The notes below the pieces were generated by a model that did not search any database, was not told where the DNA came from, and was given only the letters and a program-made list of their open reading frames with translations. The translations under genes were made by a program, and so were the position numbers. From Symbiodinium microadriaticum (Eukaryota > Sar > Dinophyceae > Suessiales > Symbiodiniaceae), in the NCBI GenBank assembly GCA_001939145.1, contig LSRX01000539.1, positions 387,052-451,051 on the forward strand: a stretch of DNA of 64,000 nt, given 5' to 3'. Positions 12,201-24,200 of this stretch are shown one piece after another (the first letter of the stretch is position 1; every line of letters begins with the position of its first letter).

Positions 12201-15200
12201 AACGCTAAACCTCGCAGCCGAAGCCTTCTGCAACCGTAACACTCCCGGACGGTGTCTGCGACAAACGAGGCCCAATGAGCGGCAAGCAGCGTGCAGAGAA
12301 GCACAAGGGCAGCATCTTCGTCGGGACAGCCTGCGGGGTGCTGAATAGTTTGAGTGATTTTGCCTGTGTTCAACAGGTTGTTAGTCTTTTCGCTTTGGAT
12401 AGTTACAGTCTCAGCATCTTTGGAGGGTCGTACAAGTGTCGTTGTTGCTCTTTATCTGAGGATTATGTTCTAGAGCCTACTGAAAGTGTAGCATCACTTC
12501 GGCTTGAGCCTGAACCCCCTGATCCTGAGCACTAGGTTTGGGGCTTCGAGCTGGTCGTGCCTGTTTGACTGACTGGGCTCGCGTTTGGAACTGAAGGCTT
12601 CCGATATAAGACTTCAGGCATGAAAGGTTGAGTCAGGCCTTGAATGCAGCCAGTTACTAGTTTCGCAGCTCTGTGGGGATCCTGCATAGGGCTAGCTGCT
12701 AGCTCGAGTCGCTTCTTTTCCACCCGAACCCTTATGGTGAGGCCGTCAGGCTTTGCGCGTCTAAGTCTAAAGAGTCTAAACGCGACGTCATGCTCAAACT
12801 CCAAAGGCTACAGGCTTAGGTGCTGGAATTCCGCCGGCGATCCTTCATTCCCATCATGGGCGTGTGACCTCTATGATCGGGAAGCGAGTGTCTCAAGCAT
12901 GTTGCGCGCTGCATGGATCATGCGGCAACCGGCCTTTGTCAGTGGGTCTTTCCGGCTTCTCTGTTGCAGGGCTTTGGGCGTCAGATATGTTTCGGTCGGG
13001 TGGCAGGTGAGCTCTCACGGACGTGTTTCGACTGCCACCGGCAGAGTTCATTATGGGAGCCTTCACTGCTCCGGCTACCGCAAGGTGGTGATTGGAAACC
13101 AACTCTACAACGTGCATCGCCTGGTGGCTGCAGCCTTTCTGGGCCCGCCCCCAACTCCGAGCTGTTGGCAGGTGAATCACCTGGACGGTGACAGCGAGAA
13201 CAACAGTCTGACCAATCTGCAGTATGTGACGCCCGCCGAGAATCAAAGGCATTCATGGGCAACCAACCCGAAGCGGCAGACGGCTGCGGCCAAGCTGGGC
13301 CAGGCCATCCTTTGGCGCCCGTGTGGTGACGAGGCTTGGTCATTCTGTCCATCGCAACGGGAAGCTGAAAGGCTGCTGGGTACCCCCCGGGGCTCTGTCT
13401 CAAACTGCATCCGCGGTTTGGCCAGGAAGTCTTGTGGAGGTGGAGTTTGGTACGAATTCAAAGCAGCCACAGCCACAGTTGTTGAGCGGGGCTCCCCCCC
13501 GACAGAGATCTGGCGGCCTGCGCGATATCCGGGAGCACCTGGAATCATCCCGAACCTTTTGGTCAGCAACCACGGCCGAGTTTCCCAGGCCAAATTTGGA
13601 TTCGGAACTATCAGCCGTGGAACTCTCCTCAGAAGTGGCTACTATGTTGTGGGTAGAGCCGGCAACTATCTGCTTGTGCACCGCGCGGTGGCTGCGACGT
13701 TTTTCGGTCAGCCAGAAAATCTTGAAATCCAGGTCAACCACAAAGATGCCGATCGAGGGAACAACCATGTAAACAACTTGGAATATGTCACTGCTGCACA
13801 AGATGTGCAACATGCTTTGCAAAGGAGGTCAAGGCGCCATAAATTTGGAAAGGCCGTGCAAGCTTGCTACAGTTCATCCGACTCGTCCAAACGGCCCTGG
13901 CTGGACTTTGATTCAATCGCGGCAGCAGCACGGCACACAGGTGTCTCCTGGGGCAGGATCGATCGCATTTGCAGGGGCCTCGGCACCAGTGCCTCCTGGG
14001 ATTTCAAGTTTGCTGAAGAAAAGCAGATCCCCGGTGAGGTTTGGCGGACCGTGGTATTAGACGGGGTGCGACGATCTTCGCACTAGGCTTTGTCAAAAGG
14101 CGTTGTCTGTTCTGTCACTGCTGTTCCTACTGGTAATGCAGTGTTGGAAAATCTCCGTCCTTGGTGCGCGCTGCCTGCCTGACTTGTGTAGCAATGTCTT
14201 TCGAGTTGCCTAGACTCGCGCTGAGCAGAGCCTTAAACTTCGAGCCTGAGTCCATCCAAAACTCTACTCTCCAATCCTTCTTAAACCCGCCATGTGCAGG
14301 ACACCCGACGGCAATGCCGTGTGCTACGAGCTCGAGGGCGAAGCCAACGCTCCCGAGGTCGATGTTGAATACCATCCGGAAGCAACACACGGGATCAACT
14401 TCATTTAGCCTTCTTGTTCCTGCACGGAGACGATATGCATCCTACTTATTTATAGTGAGGTTTCCGGAGCGGTGACTTCTGTCTTGTGCAATCATGTATA
14501 AACATGAACACCGTGCGTTGCCGTAAGACCCATAGTTTCAGGATTCGCAGTCGGAATTTGAGGTGTAGCAGTGTGTTATGTAGTGGATTCCGTCCAGGAA
14601 GCTTTGGCTTGTTTTCGATCCGTGGCACAGGGTCTAGCGCAGAAGGGTCGTGGGCACTGTGCAACGTTTAAAAAGGAGAGTTGCCAGGTACGATGCCTAC
14701 ATGCCAATCTCGGGAATCTTGAACTCTAATTATATATCGGAAGCAAAGCTTATGTTTTCTTTCCCAATTATAGTAGGCCTTACGGTATGGAAGTTACTGT
14801 ATCAGGGTTTTGCCTTCATTTCCCCTTTCCGCACGAGCGGAACTCAGTGGCAGCAGTGATCTATAGTTGTAATGGCAGCATAACGATACTCTGAAAAGGG
14901 GATAGTGAAGCCTGCTGGCATTCGTCACCCTGGGAGGTCGGGTCGCGCATCGAGGCCCGCGTGCCCTGCAAGAAGAAGCACACTCAGGCGGGCACATTGT
15001 TCAGTTGAACATGTTCGACCTAGTGCCGCGGGCATCAAAGCAACTGCCGAGGCTAGCAAGGCCACGAAAATCCCAAGCAGTGTTGAGGAAGGCGAAATCA
15101 AAGTCATAGCCGAGCATCGCTGCGGACAGAGAGCCATCACTTCAGTCAGCTTGTTCCCAAAGCCAGGCGGTGCCCGTGAAAAACTGGCTCCACGAGAGGC

Positions 15201-18200
15201 ACTGAGTGCTCGCAGCCGGAGGGATCTCTTTCAGCGTGCAGGGTCCGAATTTTGACGATTGCGGTGTAAGTCAGTGTACCGAGCGCTTTTGTTCGCTCAG
15301 GACCTTTGAACAGTAGTTGCTGTTGCATGACAATGTACGAAGACCAGCCCTGAATTTATGCTCACACTCATGTGGATGTCTGTCATCGTACGAGTTGAAA
15401 GGTGTAGAGTACCCACAAACTTTTGGCATGGCTGTAGGTTCCCCGAAACTGCAGGCTTCCCGATTCCGGGCAGAAGCTGCGCACATGTTTCTGTGTCCTC
15501 GGGGTTTTTTTGCGACCGGGGGGGGGAGCTTTGGTTGAGGGCATCAACTCATCGCCCATGTTACATTGCAAACCCCACAGCGTCCTCCAAACTCCTAAAC
15601 TCCTACTATGTTCTACCCATAGGCCCATAAGCAGTTCCGTTTTGGCATTACCTGAAAGGATTCTAAATTTCATCCCAAAAAGGAACTTCTTAGGAGCCTA
15701 TGGGTATGTTCCAATCCTACTCAAATCCTAAATGCCTATGCCACAGGCAGCGGTTCAATGTCACCACAGAGCTCCTGGAACCGGCGCCCGACACCCCACA
15801 GGGGCAGGCCTCAGCTGAGCCATCGGAGATTTTGCATAATATCCAGCTTTGTATGGTTTTGTATAACGGCTTGATGTGCGGGGGGGGGGGGGGTCATTCG
15901 GATATACACACTTCCCTTGTAATCTCGTAGATTCCTTCTGCCAGTCCATGCACAACGCACACAAGCACACGCACTTGCAGGGACACAGACAAACACAGAC
16001 AGGCACGTTCTCTCTCTCCTCCCTCCCCGCTCCCTCCCACCCTCCCTCGCTCGCTCGCTCACTCACACACACACACACACTCACTCACTCACAGCGCGAA
16101 GCCACTGCTGTACGCCAAGCATTCCTTCCTTGCGGCTCTGAGTCCTGGATCGAGAGCATGTGCTGTTCGGGCCTAAACCTAAGCTTTTTTTTGGGTCTAC
16201 TAGGGTCGATACGACTGAAGATCCAAGTACCTGAGAACTGTGCACTTTGCACCGAAGGAGTTTTTGTTCGTGGCCCTCAGTAGACTCTAATGGGAAGTCG
16301 GACACTTCGGTCCAACGCGGTGCAGTTTCGGGATTGAAGGTGAACTTCACACATGGAAACCCCAAACCCCCTGCCTGAACCTTGCCCAGGCAAACCCCAA
16401 ATCCAAGCCAAAACTAAACCCTCCGCAACCCTGAGCTCTGATAAGGCATGATAAAGCTTTGATTGCTTGGAGCAACAAGCCCCCGCAAAATGTCAAAGCT
16501 TGAAAGCCTCAAAGAGGCCGCTCTTGTTAGTCTCACAAGTCCGAAGAACTCCATTAGCGATAAGAACGAAAGCGGACAGCCTAGGTTCCCCAGTAGCACC
16601 CTTTTGCCCATTTTTGTTGGGGGGTCTCCTTATTCGAGCCGAATATTCCCTTATTCTTAAGGGGTTACTGGGGAACCTGGCAGCTGAACCTACCGAGTCT
16701 CCTGGCCTCAAGAAAACTCTAAACCCTAAAGCCTAAACCCTAAACCCAACCCTAAAGCCTAAACCCTAGCAGCTGAACGTACCGAGTCTCCTGGCCCGCC
16801 TTTCAGGGCATCAGCCTCCAGGGCGTTGGTACCTTGGACCTGCCTCCAGGTCCTTCGGTGGCCTGGGATGACAGGGGGTTCCGGCTTGGTGGTTTTCAAG
16901 TGCAAAATTTAGGGTAGGGGGATTTTGAGGCTGTAAAGCCTCGCCGGGCTTTTTCAGACTTGAGCACCCGAAATGGGACCTTGGTCTTGATGGGCTAGCC
17001 GATACCCTCTGCTGTGAACCTTATGCCTCACTGGCAGCTGTGCAGTTTTTCAGAATACGAATAAATTGCATCTTAACCTGGCCGCACCGCATTGATCCAG
17101 TCACTGCTCCTTGTTTACACTCAGCGCCGCCATCTCGTGTGCAGGCCTGTTGGCAGCGGCTTAGGATCTGGCTTCGACCGTTTGCAAATGCAGTGCGTCC
17201 CAAGTAAATCTTGTAGTCGCGGGTCTTTTGCACAGGATGCTCAGTTCGAATCTGTCATTTACCAGAACCACACAGTGCCCTGTGCTAAGCTGGCGACATA
17301 GAACGCCCAAACCGAAATGCTTCCGGAGCCACGGCCTTAACCCAAAGCACTCAACACAGCCTCAACTGTGATTTTCTGAAGCCTATTCCTCCAGCATCCC
17401 GCAGGCCGCTGTATGGTAACTTCTGAACATAATTCTCTCCACATTTAGACTCCGAATAGGAAAGTTTTGGGCAGATTTGGTAAATGACAAATACTATCCC
17501 TAAACCCTGAACCCTAAACCCTAAACCCTCAACCCACATGGAAAGGCTTGGAGCGAGAGTACCGCTTCAGCGTCTATGCGTGCGCTGCCGAGAAGTTGTC
17601 AAACTCGAGTTCTGACGATTTGGCAAATTTTGTGCAATAATGATCTTTGAAAGCCGCCGCGTAACTTTGGTTGTAAGAGACCCAAACACGCCACATTAGT
17701 TGCTCAGGCGCCTCTATACAAATGGTTCTTGAGTCCTTTGGGGGTGGAGGACTCCTGGGTGAAGCATCCTTCACCAAGAATGTAGGGGCCTTAATAATTC
17801 GAATAGGGTTTTGGGGATATTATACTATAATTATAATAAGGAACCCCCAAAACCCTATTCTAATTGTTAAGGCCCCTACATTAATCTTTTTGGGGCATTG
17901 ACCTCCGCCTGAGATGCTGAATTCGGGGCTGCAGCTTTGGAGGTTACTCCGGGCGACCGGTTCAGGCCTTAACAGGCTTCATAAAATTGATTGATATAGG
18001 AGCCTAAATAATTACCTATATCATTTTGGGGGGTTCCTGAAAATAATGGGCCCCAAAACCCTATTCTAATTATTAAGGCCCCTATAGTAAGCGCTTCGGC
18101 TCGGTTCCAGGGGTTGACCAAGGTAGACAAGATTCAAGTTCAGCAGATTGCCTTCAGCCTTCTCGGGTCATATCGACAACAACAGGCTTGCCGCAACCAT

Positions 18201-21200
18201 TGATACCCGATTGAGATATCACTGCTTTGAGGTTCATTTCCAGTTATGTGCTGGGTCATCAGTAGGCTAACTGTTATACCCATAGGCCCCTAAGTAGTTC
18301 CTTCTTCTGGGTTATATTTAGAATCCAAAAAGGTAATCCCAAAAAGGAACTACTTAGGGGCCTATGGGTAGCCCTTGTTCGGGGACTTGTAACCCCGCTA
18401 ATGTTCCAAGGAAGCTCCATCAGAAAGCTCGTTGAGGTCTCGAGTCGCAACCCTTGTCCAGGAAATCCGCTTCAGTTGCCATCATCGAGTTTAGGGTTTA
18501 GGGCTTAAAGTAAAGTAAATCTTAGAATAAGGAGAATCTAGACTTCTTCAGAGAAATTGAAGCAAGTTCTTGTACAAGCCCAGTCCTAGACCGTCCTTTG
18601 AGGTATCATGAGGGCACTGCCTTGGTGCGCATCAACCTACGGAGCCAGGACACAGGCAAGCCTTGAGCGTAGGGTTTGGGGTTTTAGGGTTCAATTTAGG
18701 TTTCTGAATTTTTAGACGGGCTTCATAAGGGATTGAGAAGGCAGAAAGGTTTGAGGGGAGTCGGACTATTGAGTTTGCTTTGAGGGGCTTTGGGGTTTGA
18801 GGGTTCTGACAGGAGCCCCGTAGACTCCGCTAGTCCCTATACTTCTTGAAGCATTGCCTGAACTACATCAGGGACTGGGAGCCCTTTAGTAAGTCTAAGG
18901 GCCCAAAGAGCTATTCAAGAAATTTAGTCGCAGTCAGTACTTGTGGTAATATGCAGTTGTTGAGTACGCAGGCTTCATCATTTGTGCAGCAGGATAAGAC
19001 CCACTCCACTGAATCCCAGATCGTAAACACCTTTGTTGTTCTTTCAGGCAGCTGGACATCCAAAAGTACGATTCTGCTACACCTTGTAAACAAGAGCTCC
19101 CCCATTGGAGTGTTGACTGTTGGGGTCCCTCTGTTAATATGCCTCGCGATGAATCACGTTCCTGATATGTATACCCTCAAGAGCATGAAGGAAAATGTTT
19201 CCAAGAGGGGGCCCCTACGCATAGACTCAAAGACCCTAAGACGTATGAAGCCTTGTCTCCGTGCTCTGAATCCTTAAACTCCTCCAGCCTCTCTACTCTG
19301 ATCCTAAATCTCGGAGCCGGATGAGTTCATGAATATGAATCCGAAGACCCCGGAACCCTGTCCTACATCTACCCGAAGTCTCTGAGCCCTTCATGAACAT
19401 GAAGCCCCAGACCCCAAACCCTACCCTGAATCCTGCCCTAAACCCTAAACCCTAAAACCCTAAACTTCAAACCCCAACCCCAAACCTTCCGATATCGGAA
19501 ACCCTACCCTAAATCCCTAAACCAGGTGAGTTCATGAACCCTAAACCCTAAACCCTAAGCCCCTAAACCAGGTGAGTTCATGAACGCTAAACCCCAAACC
19601 CTATAAACTCTATAAGCCCCAAACCCTAAGTACATCCTGAGCCATAAACCTACCCTAGACCCCTAAAGCAGGTGAGTTCATGAATATCGAAGTGAAGCTC
19701 GAGTTCTACGCCGCCGAATCCCTGGCGACCATCAAACTCGAGGCTCCTGCCATCCGAGTCCTTCTTAAATGGGACGGTTTGGAAAGTTTAGGGTGTAGGG
19801 TTTAGGGCTTAAATGGGAAGGTTTGGAAAGTTAAGGGTTTTAGATTTAAGGTTTCGGGTTCAGGGCTTCTAGGACAATTTCCATTTAATTTAATGTATGG
19901 CAGTTATAAACGGACGGAGATTTGGGGCTGAATCATGTGGAGAGAGCGCAGGAAGGGAGCTTTGGGAAGTTAGGGTCTATGCTTCTGGTTTAGGGCTTGG
20001 AATCCAGGGCTTGGAGTTCCTATTTCGATTCAGGGCTTGGGTTTCGGTGATTCGGAGCTCGCGCTTGAGGGGAGTGCAGAAGTTTGGGGATTTTGGAGGT
20101 TTTGCAATGGAAGTCTCGCCATGATAACGAAGATTGCACATGGCGATGTCGGTTCAGGGCTTCAGAGTGCAAGACCCTATACTATACAAACCCTAAAACC
20201 CTAAAGCCCTTAACCCCAAACCCCAAAGCCCTAAACCCTCCACCCCTGGGCTTGAGTTGAGGAGTCGATGGGCTGCAGGGAGTCGGGTTCTTGGTGTCCT
20301 AGGCTGGCTACCCCCCGAAACCCCAAACTCGGAAGCACTTTCGGCCAGTCTGTACTTGTCTGTTACTGGCGAAAATCCACTTGTTGCCCTCTGGCCTTGG
20401 CCTCTGCCTGACAAGCTCTTCGGCAGAAGTGTAAGCCAAGGACACTTGCGTGAGTGCCACCGCCGTGGCGGAGTTCCCACAGTTCAGTCGGACCGATGCA
20501 CCATCAACTAAGCCTTACCCATAGGCCCCTAAGTAGTTCCTTTTTTGGGGATTGTATTTAGAATCCTATAAGGTAATCCCAAAAAGGAACTACTTAGGGG
20601 CCTATGGGTAATCACTTGAACCCAGATCGGTGCTCTAAGCCTGCAGTCCGTCTCTGCTCGAGTGTAAGAGCCTCAAATAGCTGCGACCCCTGCCTTGACA
20701 TTTCCCCGCCTCTAGACCTGAAGGCCCAAAAGAAGCACCAAAGCTTGAGTCCTGAATCCAACCTTACCAACACCGCCACCAATCCGAGCCTTGCCAGGCA
20801 GCCTGCAGACAAGTCGTCCGGCACAAGATCGCGGTTGCAAACCCATTGATGCAGCCAGCCAGGCGACCTGATTTGTTTGTTGGAGCGGGGGGGAGGGGGG
20901 GGGTAGGGAGCATCTTGCCTAAGTGGGTTAAGGTTGTTTTCGAGTCCAGGGTTTTTAAAGGTTTAAGGCGTACGGACTTTTTAGAGCGGTTTGTTCCACT
21001 CAGTTTGTCGACTTGACGCCTGTGCGCGTGGACTCCTCGAGGCTTAGGGTCACAAGCGGAAACGCCAGATCTCAAAGCACCCAGCCTTTTGCCATGCCCT
21101 TGCAGCGCTGAACCGTAGGGGCCCTACAGAACCATCAACGCAAAGCATGTAACCGAGGAGCAGTAAAGCGTAACAGAACACTTCCAACAAACATTACAAA

Positions 21201-24200
21201 TCCACAGGACTCTCAACACGAGACCCTGGACCCCTAAAGCCTGGACTTTTGCGTGATTTAGGCAGTTGGTCCGGAGGTTCGGATTTATTGAAACCGCTGG
21301 TAAAAAGTGCCGGGTTTGGCTCCAGGCATTGAGGTTTGTGGCCTTTGGATTAGGGCGTCCCCCGCGTACCTTCGATGCTCGAAGTTTGCAATGGGGTGAG
21401 TAGTTCGGAGATCAGCAAGGAATCAAGTGGCAAAGGCAGTCATCATGAAAACCGTGAAACACAAACCCTAAAGCCCAAACTCTCGACAGGTTCACAGGCA
21501 CTGCATCCGAGCATTTCTTCCGCTTCCATCCAGAGACGCTCGAGGCTTCTCCAGCGGGATTTGGAGCTTTGAGCGCCTGTAGTGGTTCAGGATGTAGTAC
21601 GCATCGGCTGGCCTTTCTTTGCGTTGACCGCATGTCTTGTTTCCAAAGTATGGTGTGGTCTGTGATGGGGAGGGAAGTTAGCATCTGTAAGCTTTGAGGC
21701 GTTAGGTGTGGGTTTCTGCACGGTTCAGGGCAGCAGGAACAAGTTAATGGTGAGGGTTGGTCTTAAGGGTTACTCTTGACTCTTGAGATTACGCTCATTC
21801 GACCTGTGCAAGCTAGCAGCCTATTCACTGTACAAGCAAGTGCCGTCGAGCAAACATATGCAGCTGCACAATACCTGTTTCGGAACCTTGTTGCAGCTCC
21901 CTCTCACCCTAAACCTTAAACTTAAAAAACTAAAGCCTTAAAGGAACCTTTAAATTAAACAAGCCGGTTGAAGAAGTCCTACGACCCACGTCCCCCCAGT
22001 GCAGGTTCCGCCGCGGAGCGAAAAGACGATGGAGTTGATCTTCAGGCACCAGTACTGCTGGTATATGAATGTGGGCATTATTTCTACCTGGAGTACATAG
22101 GGTTTTATGGCTAAGTGTCTGAGGTATGGGGCTTGGGGGCTGAGGGTTTGATGAGGCTTTGGGAGTTGGCCTTAGGTCTTATATCTCGGAGGCATGCATA
22201 CTGTGAAGGATCTATGGGAATCAGGCTGCAGGGCTCAGGAGGATTGCAGTCTGATGGGATGACTTGCAGTAAGACAGAAACAAGATGAGCTGTTTCGAGA
22301 ACCTACAACCGGAAAGGCCCTGTAAGTGCATACGCACAACGTAGCCGGTCTGGGGTGTACGGCCTGGGATCGATGGCTTGAGGGCAAGACCCTTGTACAA
22401 TGCTAAAAGTGCCCGCTTATCTGACATAGCACCCTTGTAATGCCCTTGTCTAGCCGCAGCAACTGCTCTGCCACTCTATGCTACCCCCCAAATTCCTGCA
22501 AAAATTAAGGAACCCGTCTAATACCCTCAACTGGGCTTCGGAAGAAAAGGCCGCTTGAGGAAGGCGACGGTGAAGCAGAGGCCCTTTCGGGATTCACGGT
22601 GTGAGGTTTCTGGTTCCTTTAAAGCTTTGAGGTTTACAGAGCTTACAGCGTAAGGCCTTCCGTCTTGGTGCGCACGGTTCAGCGTTCTGAGTTTGGAGTG
22701 TAGAGTTCAGGGTTTTGGGTTTGTGGTCTACCACCCTGCAGGATTGCTATTCGGGTTTCTGCCAGGAGCTTCTTGCTTCAAGAGTGTCTCCCCCCCTCGG
22801 AACGACGCGGCTCCTGCGTGACATCGTTCAAGGGGCGCTAGAGGGGGCTTAAGGGGTGGAAGGGCTGCTCCAAGGCTGGGGTGTGGGGCCAGTGTAACAT
22901 AGGAGCCTAAATAATTACCTATACTGTTCTTGGGGGTTCCAAATTATAAATATGGTGGTAATATACCCAAATACCCCACTCTAATCATTACGGCCTCTAC
23001 ATGAAGGGATTTAAGGTCTGGGGATGTGGCGTTGGGGTTTTGGCGTTGTCAGTTGGAGGCGCTAAATCCAAACTCTGAGTTTCGGAGCCTCTGCTGCCAG
23101 ACCCTTACAGTCCAACTTTTTCCTCATGTGGGGGTCGAGTTGTCGGAGTTGGGGCAGGGCGAAAGAGGATTGAGTATTTAGTATTCTTTGAGCAGACAAG
23201 AGTCGTTTCCAGAAGATAAAAAAGAAAATAATTGGATAAGACTCAGGAGTGTGAGTGTGAGATCTAGCTTTGAGTGTGAAGAGTCAGCGCCGAGGGTGCA
23301 GGATCGAGATGTCCCCATCCTCGCCCGCCAAGTCCAAGCTCGAAGCCTTCGAAACCACCCTAAATCCCCAAACCCTTCAAGACCCTCGAAGGCGCTGTAA
23401 TTCGAAACGACAGTTCGAAGCCCCAAAAGAGATCTAAAGCCGAGCACGATTCTATCACCAGGTTATGCTGAAGAGTGAGCAGCTGGGCACCTACCCCTAC
23501 ACGGTGAACTGGCGAGCGACCCCAGCAGTGCCGAGCTCAGTCAGGGCTTGGAGCATTGCGAAAAGTGTGATTTTCGGGCTTTACCAGGATGCTACAAGGG
23601 CTTAACGGCTTAACGCTTTATGAATGCTCTGGAGGTTCCTTGCAAAGTTTGTCAGAAGCCGAGTCGAAGCCCTGAGGCTTCATAGACCTCCGAGGCCCTA
23701 AAGCCCTAAAGCCCCGAAACCCTGCACCCTAAAACCCTAAAGGGTTTAGAGTTTAGGGTTTAGGGTTCAGCTTTAGGGTTTGGGGGTCTAGGGCTTAGTG
23801 CTACCATCCCTTCGGTAAGGATCTTGACCCTAAGCTCTAGTCCCCGTCGCTTCATGACACAGCCACAAACAGTCAGCCTCATCTTGCTGGTGCCTAGACG
23901 GCTTTAGAGTGTAGGGTTTGGGCTTTAGGGCTGGGACGAATGATTAGAGGAATGAAGATATGAACTACAATTTATGATTATGTAGGGAGTACTGTAGGGA
24001 TCCACTTTCCCACTCCCCCCGTAAAAACTAGTAAGCAGCGCAGCAATAATCCCCACTCCGCAGAAAGCTCAAGCTGAGTCACGGAAAGAGGCGGAAAAAA
24101 AACCTTGAAACCCTGGGCTTGCACCCAAGCCCAAAACCCCTGACCCCATGCACTAAGACCCGAAAGCCGGAAAACCTACAACAAAGTGCCGGGCAGGGAT

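Noticed and set aside
17224-17260. tRNA gene (GTTCGAATC box B-like)
   Set aside because: No matching box A, acceptor stem or anticodon arm.
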